Below are positions 6,513 through 14,966 of a stretch of DNA of 36,709 nucleotides, piece after piece. A program made the translations under genes and the position numbers. This stretch comes from CAZWKX01 sp964633975. GTDB lineage: Bacteria > Actinomycetota > Acidimicrobiia > Spongiisociales > UBA11373. The stretch's first letter is position 1; each line of letters opens with the position of its first letter. Location: contig CAZWKX010000021.1 of NCBI GenBank assembly GCA_964633975.1, positions 1-36,709 on the forward strand. The letters are read 5' to 3'. Below the pieces are notes generated by a model. That model was not told the origin of the DNA. It searched no databases and saw nothing but the letters and a program-made list of their open reading frames with translations.

Positions 6513-7296
6513 GCATCGTCGGAGACATGGGGTCGTCGTAGCCATTGCCAACCAGAAAGGTGGTGTCGGCAAATCGACGACGGCCATCAATATGGGAGCT
6601 GCTCTCGCCGCGCAAGGTGAACGTGTTCTCATCGTTGATATCGATCCACAGGCCAACGCGACGTCGGGCCTAGGTATCGAGCGCGCCGACGTAGCTCACA
6701 CAGTCTATGAAGTCATGATGGGAGCGACTCCGATAGAGGATGCGATTGAGGCCACCAAGGTGAAGGACCTTTTTCTTGTGCCTTCGTCGATTGACCTCGC
6801 TGGTGCCGAGATCGAGCTCGTTGCGTACCTGTCCCGGGAGAGACGGCTCGCGTCGGCCCTGGATGGAGTGCCTGACCAATACGACACGGTAATCATCGAT
6901 TGTCCTCCGTCGCTCGGTCTGATCACGGTCAACGCGTTGAGCGCGGCGCATGAGGTGCTGATACCGATTCAATGCGAGTACTACGCACTGGAAGGGCTGA
7001 GCCAACTCCTACGTAACATTAGCCTGATCCAGAAGAACCTTAACCCTCGACTCAAGATCGAGGGTGTGGTCCTGACCATGTTCGATGGGCGAACTACTTT
7101 GGCAACCGAGGTTGCGCAACAAGTTCGAGAGCACTTCGGGAAGGTGGCGTACGAGACCGTGATCCCTCGGACCGTCAGGCTTGCCGAGGCGCCGTCCTAC
7201 GGGGAGCCGATCGAGTCGTTCGATCGGAGGAGTCGGGGCGCTGAGGCATACCGCGATCTTGGCGAGGAGTTCAGGAGGAGACATGGCCGCACGTAA
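6505..7296 (+). CDS. parA: Chromosome partitioning ATPase ParA
   Basis: ParA is a Walker-type ATPase that binds DNA nonspecifically and moves ParB-parS complexes. The deviant Walker A KGGVGKST lies at residues 18-25 with both signature lysines; DIDPQANAT follows, then Walker B IIDCPPSLGLITVNAL. I chose the GTG at 6505, overlapping rsmG by 8 bases, because the homologous core (VVVAIANQKGG) begins ten residues later; an ATG at 6469 in frame would add 12 residues lying deeper in rsmG. The end overlaps parB by 14 bases, so translation is probably coupled. Length (263) is usual for a chromosomal ParA. Confidence 0.95.
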   Translation: MIRHRRRHGVVVAIANQKGGVGKSTTAINMGAALAAQGERVLIVDIDPQANATSGLGIERADVAHTVYEVMMGATPIEDAIEATKVKDLFLVPSSIDLAGAEIELVAYLSRERRLASALDGVPDQYDTVIIDCPPSLGLITVNALSAAHEVLIPIQCEYYALEGLSQLLRNISLIQKNLNPRLKIEGVVLTMFDGRTTLATEVAQQVREHFGKVAYETVIPRTVRLAEAPSYGEPIESFDRRSRGAEAYRDLGEEFRRRHGRT

Positions 7297-8143
7297 GACT
7301 GGACTGGGCAGAGGGCTTGGGGCGCTCATTCCCTCTGACGAATCACCCAAGGGCTACGTGACGTTGCCGCTCGAGGCCATCGATCCGAACCCACAGCAGC
7401 CCCGGGACGTCTTCCCGTCTGAAAGCCTGCAGTCGTTGGCTGCATCGATCCGCGAGGTCGGTGTGCTGCAGCCGATTGTGGTGAGGCCGGGGTCCGAGGA
7501 CGACCGGTACATTCTTGTGGCTGGCGAACGCCGGTGGAGGGCGGCGCGGCTTGCCGGGCTTCGGGAGATACCCGCGATGGTCAGAGAGAGTGATGACGTT
7601 CGAGGCCTGACGGAAGCTCTCGTGGAGAACATCCAGCGAGAGGATCTGACGCCCTTACAGGAGGCCGCTGCCTACAGGCAATTATTGGAGGATTTTGGGC
7701 TGACTCATGAGGAGGTGGGGGCACGGGTGGGCAAGAGCCGGCCGGTGATCACGAACACCTTGAGGCTGCTGGCGCTGCCGGCCGGCGTGCAAGCTCTGCT
7801 GGTGGAGGGGGAGTTGAGCGCCGGGCATTGTCGGGCGCTGCTGGCGCTGGAAGACGAGAAGTACGCAGAGAGTGTGGCGCGTAAAGCTGCGGCGGAGGGG
7901 TGGCCGGTGCGGCGGATCGAGGAGGCGGTCCGGGCTCGTCTAGGAGAGAAAGTGGCCCGGCCGAAAGGGCGACCTCGGCGTGAGCGGCCCGCCGAGATAC
8001 TGGCGCTGGAGGAGAGGCTGGCGGACTGTCTGGGAGCGCCGGTCGGGATCGACTATACGACGCGGGGCACCGGCAGGGTAGTGATCCGGTTCGGTTCCAT
8101 TGAAGAGCTGGAGCGTATCTATCGGGTCTTGTCGGAGTCCTGA
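7283..8143 (+). CDS. parB: Chromosome partitioning CTPase ParB
   Basis: ParB binds parS, loads as a CTP-dependent sliding clamp and stimulates ParA. The 286-residue protein starts at ATG 7283 behind AGGAGGAG. It opens with the conserved GLGRGLGALIP (ParA-stimulating region), has the CTP-binding GERRWRA at 81-87, ENIQREDL at 115-122, a helix-turn-helix around 139-163 (THEEVGARVGKSRPVITN), and a C-terminal dimer domain. All key residues are present. Its 3' end overlaps the 3' end of the convergent cwlM-like gene by 25 bases. Confidence 0.96.
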   Translation: MAARKTGLGRGLGALIPSDESPKGYVTLPLEAIDPNPQQPRDVFPSESLQSLAASIREVGVLQPIVVRPGSEDDRYILVAGERRWRAARLAGLREIPAMVRESDDVRGLTEALVENIQREDLTPLQEAAAYRQLLEDFGLTHEEVGARVGKSRPVITNTLRLLALPAGVQALLVEGELSAGHCRALLALEDEKYAESVARKAAAEGWPVRRIEEAVRARLGEKVARPKGRPRRERPAEILALEERLADCLGAPVGIDYTTRGTGRVVIRFGSIEELERIYRVLSES

Positions 8144-9102
8144 GTGGGCCGAGTTGAGAGCCAGGCTTCGATGCTGCGGGCCACGGCGGCGCCGAGGTTG
8201 CGACTGAGAAGGGGGACCGCCACCACGATTGCCGGAGCGCGCGTCTCCCGAAGGATGGGCATAGTGCGGCCGACGGCTTCGACACCCAAGTCTTCCGCGA
8301 CTGCCCTAGCCAAGGCCTCTCCTGCTTCGCTGTGGCTCATCGTCGAGCAGAAGAAGTAGACGCCGGTCAGGTCAGTCCGGGGTAGGCAGAACGAAAGGAC
8401 GATGTCGACGGCGAGCTGGTTGGCTTGACGGACTCGGGAGCGCTCGGCGGGGCGTGTGTCGGCACTTCGAGAGAGCATTGGCTGGGCGCCGACGTGGCGG
8501 AAGGCGGCGGCCGCAGCGATCGCGGCGTCCCAGGCAAGCTGAGCCTCGTGGTCGTCCCTGCAGAAGGGATCGACGAACAGGCGTTGCCCGGCGACGGTAC
8601 GGGGCAAGGAGCGGAGCCAGGCGCGCTCGCGGACGACGTGCCGGCCGACCTTCTGGGTGGCGCGCACGAGCAGTGACAGCTCTGCGACGACGTCGGGGCC
8701 GACGATGCCGTCGGCGGCCATGTCGCGGTTCTCCTGGAAATCGAGCAGGGCCCGGAGGGTTACCGGCCCAAAGATCCCGTCGACGCGGCCGGCGTCGAAG
8801 CCGAGTGCGTTGAGGTCACGTTGCAGTGCGGCGACGTCGTCGCCGTGGAGCATGGGGAGCTTGTGGTAGAGGAGGCGGTCGCCCAGCCGGAATCCAGCGT
8901 CTACCAAGATTCGCCAGGTCTCGCGTCCTACGAGGCCATCAACGGTGAGATTGTGGGTCTCCTGGAAGGATCGGACCGCTTGTGTCGTGTTCGGCCCGAA
9001 GTCACCGTCGGGATCGGGATCAGGGGAGTATTCCAAGGCACGGAGCCGGCGCTGGATGTCGCGAACCGGCTCCCCTGAGTCACCTTCGCGATAGAGAGCC
9101 AC
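8119..9102 (-). CDS. cwlM: CwlM-like peptidoglycan-binding protein with altered amidase domain
   Basis: The 327-residue protein has two peptidoglycan-binding_1 repeats (about 6-70 and 84-142) and a C-terminal Amidase_3 domain (about 173-318). That architecture and its place between parB and trxA match mycobacterial CwlM (Rv3915), which regulates MurA and is a weak amidase at best. Active Amidase_3 enzymes have DPGH, a Glu, SIHxN and a late catalytic Glu. Here these regions read DPFC (Cys181), LSFC (Cys239) and AIVVAV (Ala295). Both zinc His are thus Cys and the catalytic Glu is Ala, so hydrolysis is unlikely. There is no signal peptide, suggesting a cytoplasmic regulator. It is downstream of trxA on the same strand. 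Confidence 0.85.
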   Translation of the reverse strand: MALYREGDSGEPVRDIQRRLRALEYSPDPDPDGDFGPNTTQAVRSFQETHNLTVDGLVGRETWRILVDAGFRLGDRLLYHKLPMLHGDDVAALQRDLNALGFDAGRVDGIFGPVTLRALLDFQENRDMAADGIVGPDVVAELSLLVRATQKVGRHVVRERAWLRSLPRTVAGQRLFVDPFCRDDHEAQLAWDAAIAAAAAFRHVGAQPMLSRSADTRPAERSRVRQANQLAVDIVLSFCLPRTDLTGVYFFCSTMSHSEAGEALARAVAEDLGVEAVGRTMPILRETRAPAIVVAVPLLSRNLGAAVARSIEAWLSTRPTQDSDKTR

Positions 9103-9126
9103 AGCGGGCTCTATGGTCGCAGAATC

Positions 9127-9456
9127 TCATCGCAGGTATTGGGACAGTTCGGCGAGCAGAGCATGTTTGGGGCGGGCTCCGACAATGCGGGTGGAGGTAG
9201 GAGATCCATTCCGAAACACGATGAGCGTGGGGATGCTCATGACGTCGAATTGGATCGCCGTCTGAGGGTTCTGGTCTACGTTGAGTTTGGCCACGGTGAT
9301 CTTGTCGGGGTGGTCCGCAGCGATTTCTTCGAGGATGGGCGACACCAGCCGACATGGCCCGCACCACTCCGCCCAGAAGTCGACCAGGACGGGCTTCTCA
9401 CCGGCGATCAGGTCGGCGAAGGTGTCATCGGTTGCGGTGACCAGATTCGCTGCCAT
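9127..9456 (-). CDS. trxA: Thioredoxin
   Basis: A 109-residue thioredoxin with the redox motif WAEWCGPC near residues 28-35, the cis-proline region SIPTLIVFRNG and a final helix. It reduces disulfides of cytoplasmic proteins and receives electrons from the TrxB encoded just upstream. It lies between trxB and the cwlM-like gene on the minus strand, the same order as trxB2-trxC-cwlM in mycobacteria. Length and motifs are normal. Confidence 0.97.
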   Translation of the reverse strand: MAANLVTATDDTFADLIAGEKPVLVDFWAEWCGPCRLVSPILEEIAADHPDKITVAKLNVDQNPQTAIQFDVMSIPTLIVFRNGSPTSTRIVGARPKHALLAELSQYLR

Positions 9457-9526
9457 GTAGAGCGGCCGCTGTTGCGGCCTTCACCTCCTCATTTTGTGTG
9501 TTGATACGGCCGCTGGGCGGATGCTC

Positions 9527-10444
9527 TCATTTTGTCTCTTCCAGCCAGTGCCCCGCATCTATGGCGGCCCGGCAGCCCATGCCGGCCGCAGTGACGGCCT
9601 GCCTGTAGACGTGATCCACGACGTCTCCTGCGCCGAAGACTCCGGGTACCGATGTGGACGTGTTGCCGCGGGTCTCCAGGTAGCCCATCTCGTCGAGGTC
9701 GATCTGGCCCCTGAACAGCTCGGTGTTGGGCTCATATCCGATGGCGACGAAGACCCCTTGTGTGGCGAAGTCTTCGATGTCGGCGGTCTGTACGTGGCGA
9801 AGCCGGACCGCCTCGACGGTCTTGTCTCCCAGGATCTCCTCCACGAGGGTGTTCCAGCGGATTTCGATCTTCGGATGGTCGAGCACGCGCTGGACCATGA
9901 TCTTGGAGGCTCGGAACTCGTCGCGGCGATGAATGATCGTCACCTTCGAGGCGAACTTGGTGAGGAAGAGGGCGTCTTCCATGGCCGAGTCGCCGCCACC
10001 GACGACCACTACTTCGTGTTCTTTGAAGAAGAAGGCGTCGCAGGTGGCGCAGGCCGAGACACCGTGGCCCCGAAGCCGGTCTTCGCCGGGCACGCCGAGC
10101 CAGCGGGCCGAGGAGCCGGTGGCGACAATGACGGCGTCGGCCTGATGCTGATCTTCGCCGGTGAGAATTAGGAAGGGGCGCGACGAGAAGTCGACGCTTG
10201 TCACGTCGACTGGGCATAGCTGTGCGCCGAACTTCTCGGCCTGACGGTGTAGCAGGTCCATGAGGTCGGGTCCGAGGATTCCGTCGGGAAAGCCGGGGAA
10301 GTTCTCGACTTCGGCGGTGAGCGTGAGCTGCCCTCCGGCCTGGGAGCCTTCAAAGATGATGGGCTCGAGAGCGGCCCGGGCCGCGTAGAGAGCCGCAGTC
10401 AGTCCAGCGGGGCCGGATCCGATGATGGCGAGCCGATGATTCAT
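9527..10444 (-). CDS. trxB: Thioredoxin-disulfide reductase
   Basis: This 305-residue flavoprotein passes electrons from NADPH through FAD to thioredoxin. Visible motifs in order are the FAD site IIGSGPAGLTAALYAARA, the redox pair CATCD (about 134-138), the NADPH site VVVVGGGDSAMEDA, and the C-terminal FAD motif GVFGAGDVVDH. Length is typical. Its ATG overlaps the stop of the small membrane protein gene by four bases, and trxA follows after about 70 bases. Confidence 0.97.
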   Translation of the reverse strand: MNHRLAIIGSGPAGLTAALYAARAALEPIIFEGSQAGGQLTLTAEVENFPGFPDGILGPDLMDLLHRQAEKFGAQLCPVDVTSVDFSSRPFLILTGEDQHQADAVIVATGSSARWLGVPGEDRLRGHGVSACATCDAFFFKEHEVVVVGGGDSAMEDALFLTKFASKVTIIHRRDEFRASKIMVQRVLDHPKIEIRWNTLVEEILGDKTVEAVRLRHVQTADIEDFATQGVFVAIGYEPNTELFRGQIDLDEMGYLETRGNTSTSVPGVFGAGDVVDHVYRQAVTAAGMGCRAAIDAGHWLEETK

Positions 10445-10761
10445 GCGGTCCTGTCCTCGGTTGGCGTCTTTCTGGTTCTCTTCGACCAGAGCAACGCTCC
10501 GAGGAGCAGGAATACTCCACCGAGGACGCTGTAGGCGATCTCCATGGAGTAGTCGCTATGGAATAGACGATCGATGAGCTCCTCCACGATACGGAAGAGG
10601 CCGACGAGGAGGAAGATGACAGCAATGACGATGAGGGCCGCCGCCACCAGGCCCAGAGAGACGTACTTGATCGCGCGGGCGAGTGGATCGACGGTAATCG
10701 CCCGAATGCGTTTGGTTACGGATTCGAGCAGGCTGGGAATGCGCTTGGCGAAGTCCTCCAC
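10441..10761 (-). CDS. Small two-helix membrane protein
   Basis: A 106-residue protein with two hydrophobic segments (about 33-58 and 76-92), an amphipathic basic N-terminus and a polar C-tail (SKRTRKTPTEDR). The pattern resembles the small phage-holin-like or DUF families found in actinobacterial envelope operons, but no catalytic motif is visible and I cannot name it. It starts at GTG, overlaps trxB by four bases and follows the anti-sigma gene, so it is probably in the sigma/thioredoxin operon. Confidence 0.7.
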   Translation of the reverse strand: MEDFAKRIPSLLESVTKRIRAITVDPLARAIKYVSLGLVAAALIVIAVIFLLVGLFRIVEELIDRLFHSDYSMEIAYSVLGGVFLLLGALLWSKRTRKTPTEDRTA

Positions 10762-10800
10762 GATCGGTGAGGTTAGTCGGCATAGGCGGAGAGGCTCGCC

Positions 10801-11595
10801 TTACGGGCGCTGCTCCAGCACCGTGCAGTCGAGTGAATCGACGATCACGAGTCGGTCTATGCGGGCGTCGTCGAGCGGTGTGAACCACACGATTGCGGTT
10901 TCGGAAGGTGACTCAATCTGGACGGCCAGGGCTGAAGGGTCTCCGAGGATCCTGGTCGCGTCGGCCCGGCATGCGTCGAGGTCGGGATCGGCTCTCTCTA
11001 GGAGCGCTTCCGGATTCGAGTAGAGGTCGTCGGCGAGATCGGACCACGTCGTGTATTGCTCGCCGCCGACGCTGACCCATCCGGCGGCGGTGGTTTGCTC
11101 GCTCAGGTCCCCGTTGAGGGGCGCGGCTTCGGTGGCGGTGCCTTCGGCTCCGTCGGGAGCGGCGCCGAGCAGCGCCTCGTCCGCTTGAGTCTCCTCCCTG
11201 ACGGATGTGTCGGCGCCGTCGCCGGCGAGGCGCGTGGAGGTTGCGTCCTTGGGGCCTGAGAAGAGCGTGAGCGGGAGGAGAACGGCGGCGGCGACCACCG
11301 TGGCGGCGGCGACGGCGATCGTGGTCCAAGGGGTGCGCCTCCGGTGGATGACCACGGATGCCTCAGGATGCAGGTTCAGTGCTTCGGCGATGTTGGCCCG
11401 GAGTCGGGCACTCTCGGCCGTCGTCATGAGCGGAGGCTCCACCTCGCGCCATACCGCTATTGCCGCCTTCTGGGCGGCGAGCTCCGCTGCAGCGTCCGGG
11501 TCGGATGCGATGCGGCGCTCGAGGGCGGCAGCCGTCTCGGAGTCGAGGGTGCCCTCGGCAAGAGCGGCTATGAGTTCAGGGTCGTAGCTACGCAT
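10801..11595 (-). CDS. Probable membrane anti-sigma factor
   Basis: The 264-residue protein has a cytoplasmic helical N-terminus (about 1-85), one membrane segment (about 92-112, TTIAVAAATVVAAAVLLPL), an acidic Ala/Thr-rich linker and an extracytoplasmic domain. Its start overlaps the end of the ECF sigma gene by eight bases, the usual coupling of a sigma factor and its anti-sigma. The zinc-binding HxxxCxxC of ZAS-type anti-sigmas is absent, so any inhibition does not need zinc. By position it corresponds to Rv3912 next to sigM. The two Cys in the outer domain could form a disulfide. Confidence 0.75.
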   Translation of the reverse strand: MRSYDPELIAALAEGTLDSETAAALERRIASDPDAAAELAAQKAAIAVWREVEPPLMTTAESARLRANIAEALNLHPEASVVIHRRRTPWTTIAVAAATVVAAAVLLPLTLFSGPKDATSTRLAGDGADTSVREETQADEALLGAAPDGAEGTATEAAPLNGDLSEQTTAAGWVSVGGEQYTTWSDLADDLYSNPEALLERADPDLDACRADATRILGDPSALAVQIESPSETAIVWFTPLDDARIDRLVIVDSLDCTVLEQRP

Positions 11596-12169
11596 TTCTC
11601 TCGTCCATAGGAGGGTTGGAGGATGGTCTCAGGTTCCCGAGGGCGTTGACCAGCATGCGTCTTCCGCGGAACAGGCGGGATTTCACCGTGCCGACGGGGA
11701 CGTCGAGGATCTCGGCCGCGGTCTGCAGAGCGAGGCCTTCTGCGTCGCACAGCACTACGGCTGAACGGAACTCCTCGGGCAGGCCGGCGAGCGCGGACTC
11801 GATCGTGGGCCGCATGTCGGCGGAGGCAAACTCGTCGGTTGCAGCCAAATCGGCGGGATCTGCGTTCTCGGGAAGCGAATCGGCTTGGGTCCGGTGGAGG
11901 CGCCGGGCGGTGTCGTGGCAGGTGTTCACGGCGACTCGGTACAGCCAGGTGGAGAATGCAGACCGGCCGGCAAACCGATCGGCCTTGCGGAACACGGTGA
12001 TGAAAGTCTCTTGAGTGGCGTCGAGGGCGGCTTCCCGATCTCGCAGCGTGCGGAGGCAGATGGCGAAGACGCGGCTCTCGTGGGCACGCATGAGAGCGTC
12101 GAAGGCCGCCGCGTCGCCGTCGAGGTATCGCTCGACGAGATCCGCATCTTCGCGTGCCCGGTCGCTCAC
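11588..12169 (-). CDS. ECF RNA polymerase sigma factor (SigM-like by context)
   Basis: The 193-residue protein has sigma region 2 (AFDALMRAHESRVFAICLRT ... FSTWLYRVAVNTCHD) and region 4 (LPEEFRSAVVLCDAEGLAL ... VGTVKSRLFRGRRML) with a short linker and no extra domain, as in group IV sigma factors. It is the first gene of the leftward sigma-anti-sigma-membrane-trxB-trxA-cwlM block, the order found around mycobacterial sigM. A possible ECF promoter, GGGAAC with CGTC 15 bases later, lies at 12231-12255. The family is certain; equivalence to SigM rests on gene order. Confidence 0.92.
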   Translation of the reverse strand: MSDRAREDADLVERYLDGDAAAFDALMRAHESRVFAICLRTLRDREAALDATQETFITVFRKADRFAGRSAFSTWLYRVAVNTCHDTARRLHRTQADSLPENADPADLAATDEFASADMRPTIESALAGLPEEFRSAVVLCDAEGLALQTAAEILDVPVGTVKSRLFRGRRMLVNALGNLRPSSNPPMDERNA

Positions 12170-12203
12170 GATGAGAACGGTAACGACTCGGCGGCCGACC
12201 CGT

Positions 12204-13037
12204 TCAGCGGAGCCGGTATGCGGCGGCTATGACGCCGGGGCCGGTGTGGGTTCCCACGACCGGGCCCAGCGACGAGACGATGCGCTCTCCCGAATAGACC
12301 TTGGCCAATGAGACAAGGAACTCGTCGAGATCGGGTGCCACGGAGTGCACGATGGCAAGTCGCTGTATGCGGTCGGCCAGCCCGGCGATGTGGTCGATGA
12401 CGGCGGCCAAGGCCTTGGTCCGGGTGCGAACGCGTCCGGCGGGAGCCACGGCTCCGTCTTTGACCGTGATGAGAGGCTTCACGCTCAGTACCTCGCCGAG
12501 GAAGGCTGCGGCGCCTCCGATGCGGCCTCCGCGCTTGAGGTACTCGAGGGTGTCGAGGGCGGCGAAGATGTTACTTGAGGCGGACGCTTCCTTGGCGGTT
12601 GCCACGACATCGCGAAGTGAGGCGCCGGCCGCGCTGCGCTCGGCCGCCTCCAAGGCGACCAAGCCGAGAGCGGTGGAGACGAGGCGGCTGTCGACCACAC
12701 GGACCGGCACTCCCGAGGTGAACTGTTTCACGGCGGCCTCCGCCGCTTGTATGGTGGCGCTGAGGGCCGATGAGACGCAGATCACGACGATCCCGTCGGC
12801 CCCCTCCGAGGAGAGCCGCGTGTAGACCTGGTGGAAGCGGCCAATGGATGGCGCTGCGGTCTCAGGCAGCACGTCGCCCGTCGTGAGCATGTGCCAGAAG
12901 TCGGCGGTGCTGAGGCCTTCTCGATCGAGGTATTCCTTGTCACCGAAGCGGATGGTGAGCGGCACGATCTCGATGCGGTGTGATTCGATGAGCTCGTCCG
13001 GTAGATCGCACGACGAATCGGTAACGATGCGGATCAT
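12204..13037 (-). CDS. DegV family fatty-acid-binding protein
   Basis: The 277-residue protein starts IRIVTDSSCDLPDEL, the DegV opening, and contains ISSALSAT-like CVSSALSATIQAA, VVDSRLVSTALGL, DTLEYLKRGGRI and the C-terminal GPVVGTHTGPGVIAAAY. DegV proteins bind a fatty acid and, as FakB, present it to FakA for phosphorylation. No fakA is visible here, so its role is unsettled. A GAGGAG precedes the ATG. It ends 34 bases before the sigma gene, so the two may be cotranscribed. Confidence 0.9.
   Translation of the reverse strand: MIRIVTDSSCDLPDELIESHRIEIVPLTIRFGDKEYLDREGLSTADFWHMLTTGDVLPETAAPSIGRFHQVYTRLSSEGADGIVVICVSSALSATIQAAEAAVKQFTSGVPVRVVDSRLVSTALGLVALEAAERSAAGASLRDVVATAKEASASSNIFAALDTLEYLKRGGRIGGAAAFLGEVLSVKPLITVKDGAVAPAGRVRTRTKALAAVIDHIAGLADRIQRLAIVHSVAPDLDEFLVSLAKVYSGERIVSSLGPVVGTHTGPGVIAAAYRLR
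12231..12255 (-). promoter_or_regulatory. Candidate ECF-type promoter before the sigma gene
   Basis: On the minus strand GGGAAC (12255-12250) and CGTC (12234-12231) are separated by 15 bases, close to ECF promoter form (GGAAC, 16-18 bases, CGTC for SigM). It lies about 60 bases before the sigma start and inside the degV 3' end. The same bases encode the conserved GTHTGPG motif of DegV, so a chance match is quite possible. Confidence 0.22.
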
Positions 13038-13101
13038 CTTCTCCTCGCGCGTCAGCTGGCTGGACCCTACCGGGAGAGGCGGCGGCTTGCTCGTTGTTGG
13101 C

Positions 13102-13818
13102 TCAGGACGAGAGATGCAGGACGGCGAGGCCCTCGTCGAGGAGTCGGAAGTCCTCGGATTCGTAGAGGCTGGTAGAGGTCCGGTTGCCGATCGGGGTGTT
13201 GAGAACGATGGCTCGGGCCCCTTGGCGCTCCGCCCAACGTGCAGAAGTCCGCACCAGGGAGCGGCCGATGCCGCGGCCTTGCCAGCGGGGGTCGACGGCG
13301 ACGCGCTGAAGGTAGGAGATGGCGACCCCCATGCCGGTGATGGCGAAACCGGCCAGGCCGCCGCCGGGCCGCCGCACCACGTGCATCGCGGAGCGGGACG
13401 TCGAGTTCAACGCTTCGAGCATGGCGGTGCGGTCGAAGCGCCAGAACTCGTCGAAGGCGTCGGTGTCGATACGAAGGGCCTCGTTGAGATCGGACAAGTC
13501 ACCTGAGGCGACCAGGTGGTCGGGTGGAGGAGGATGGCCAAGCTCGCGCCGCATGAGCCCAAGGCTGGCGTAGATATCGAATCCGGCGTCGCGCCAAGCC
13601 GACTGTGCCGATGGGGGCAGAGGGGGAGAGAGCACCCCGTCGACGCCCGTCAATTTGAACAGAGCACGGCCGCATTCATCGATGAAGCCGGGGCTGCCGC
13701 GTTCCATCCGTAGATGGGCCATGGGAACGGAGCGGTTCCAAGGCCGCGACATGGCCCGTGCCCAGCCCTTGCGGAGATGGATGGGTCCCGGCCACGTCCC
13801 GTCGATACGAAGTCTCAT
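13102..13818 (-). CDS. GNAT family N-acetyltransferase
   Basis: The C-terminal half has the GNAT fold with the acetyl-CoA loop VAVDPRWQGRGIGRSLV and following NTPIGNRTSTSLYESEDF. The N-terminal 100 residues are less conserved and may be a degenerate second GNAT half. The substrate cannot be told; protein N-termini and small amines are both possible. I chose the ATG at 13818, behind GGTGAG; an ATG at 13839 would add seven residues. It is the last leftward gene of this block, divergent from the deacetylase-like gene. Confidence 0.85.
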   Translation of the reverse strand: MRLRIDGTWPGPIHLRKGWARAMSRPWNRSVPMAHLRMERGSPGFIDECGRALFKLTGVDGVLSPPLPPSAQSAWRDAGFDIYASLGLMRRELGHPPPPDHLVASGDLSDLNEALRIDTDAFDEFWRFDRTAMLEALNSTSRSAMHVVRRPGGGLAGFAITGMGVAISYLQRVAVDPRWQGRGIGRSLVRTSARWAERQGARAIVLNTPIGNRTSTSLYESEDFRLLDEGLAVLHLSS

Positions 13819-13898
13819 GTGCTCACCGTGCCTAAGCATGCTATCCGACCTTCACGCGGCTTCCGCGGATACCACTTGGAGGTGATAGTCGAACGGCA

Positions 13899-14924
13899 AT
13901 GCGCGAGAGTGTGAGTGTGCGTTGCGCCTTGTACACCCATGAGGCATGCTGGCGGCACGACACCGGGCTCTGGCACCCGGAGCAGCCGGAGCGTCTCGAT
14001 GCCGTCGTGAAAGGGGCGCGCCTGTCTGGTGTCGAGCTGGTGGAGCGGGAGGCACCCGAGGCGTCGCTGGAAAGCCTGCAGACGATTCACCGGCCCGCGT
14101 ACATCGCCCAGATACACGATTTTTGTGCTGCGGGCGGAGGGTCCCTCGATCCCGACACAGTTGCATCTCCGGGTTCGTGGGAAGCGGCCCTTCGGTCGGC
14201 GGGAGCGGGGCTCGCCGCCATCGATGCTCTGACGGCCGGGGAGGCGGACGCCGCCTTCCTCGCCGTGAGGCCCCCGGGGCACCATGCGACGAGGGACCAG
14301 GCCATGGGCTTCTGTCTGTTCAACAACATCGCGGTGGCCGCGGAGCACCTCACCCGCCGTGGCGAGAAGGTCGCCATCGTCGACTGGGATGTGCATCACG
14401 GGAACTCGACGCAGGAGATGTTCTACGACCGAGGCGATGTGCTGTATCTGTCGATGCATGAGTTCCCCTTCTACCCGGGGACGGGTTGGATCGATGAGAC
14501 CGGAGCGGGAGACGGCTCGGGGTTCAACATCAATCTGCCGTTCCCGGCCGAAACGGCAGGGGACGCGTACGAGGAGGCGTGGGTACGGGTGGTGTTGCCC
14601 GTCTTGCGGGCGGTGGAGCCGGACTGGGTGCTGGTGAGCGCCGGATACGACGGTCATGCCGACGATCCGCTTGCCCACATTCGGCTCCAGGCCGGCGACT
14701 ACGGGCGCATGGCCTATCGGCTCGCCGAAATCGCTCCGGGCCGCCTGGTGTTCTTTCTCGAAGGGGGATACGACATGGAGGCGATGGCGGAGTCGGTGTC
14801 GGCGACGCTGCGCGGAGTCGCCGGCGAATTCCCGGATCCCGGTAGGGAGACGTCTCCGGCGCGTGCTTTCCACATGCTCGAAGTGGCGGCGGCGCAGGTG
14901 GGCCGCTCCTGGGAGGAGGTTTGA
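13899..14924 (+). CDS. Histone-deacetylase-like amidohydrolase
   Basis: The 341-residue protein belongs to the arginase/deacetylase fold of class II HDACs and acetylpolyamine amidohydrolases. It has the zinc and charge-relay motifs PPGHHATRD, DWDVHHGNST, VSAGYDGHADDPL and FLEGGYD, so it should be active. Bacterial members remove acetyl groups from polyamines, acetoin-related compounds or protein lysines. Its divergent neighbour is a GNAT, suggesting but not proving an acetylation/deacetylation pair. ATG 13899 gives a few residues before the conserved start; a GTG at 13917 is also possible. Confidence 0.93.
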   Translation: MRESVSVRCALYTHEACWRHDTGLWHPEQPERLDAVVKGARLSGVELVEREAPEASLESLQTIHRPAYIAQIHDFCAAGGGSLDPDTVASPGSWEAALRSAGAGLAAIDALTAGEADAAFLAVRPPGHHATRDQAMGFCLFNNIAVAAEHLTRRGEKVAIVDWDVHHGNSTQEMFYDRGDVLYLSMHEFPFYPGTGWIDETGAGDGSGFNINLPFPAETAGDAYEEAWVRVVLPVLRAVEPDWVLVSAGYDGHADDPLAHIRLQAGDYGRMAYRLAEIAPGRLVFFLEGGYDMEAMAESVSATLRGVAGEFPDPGRETSPARAFHMLEVAAAQVGRSWEEV

Positions 14925-14966
14925 GGATCAAGGGGCTTGGGAGCCCAGCCGATAGAGACTTCGACC

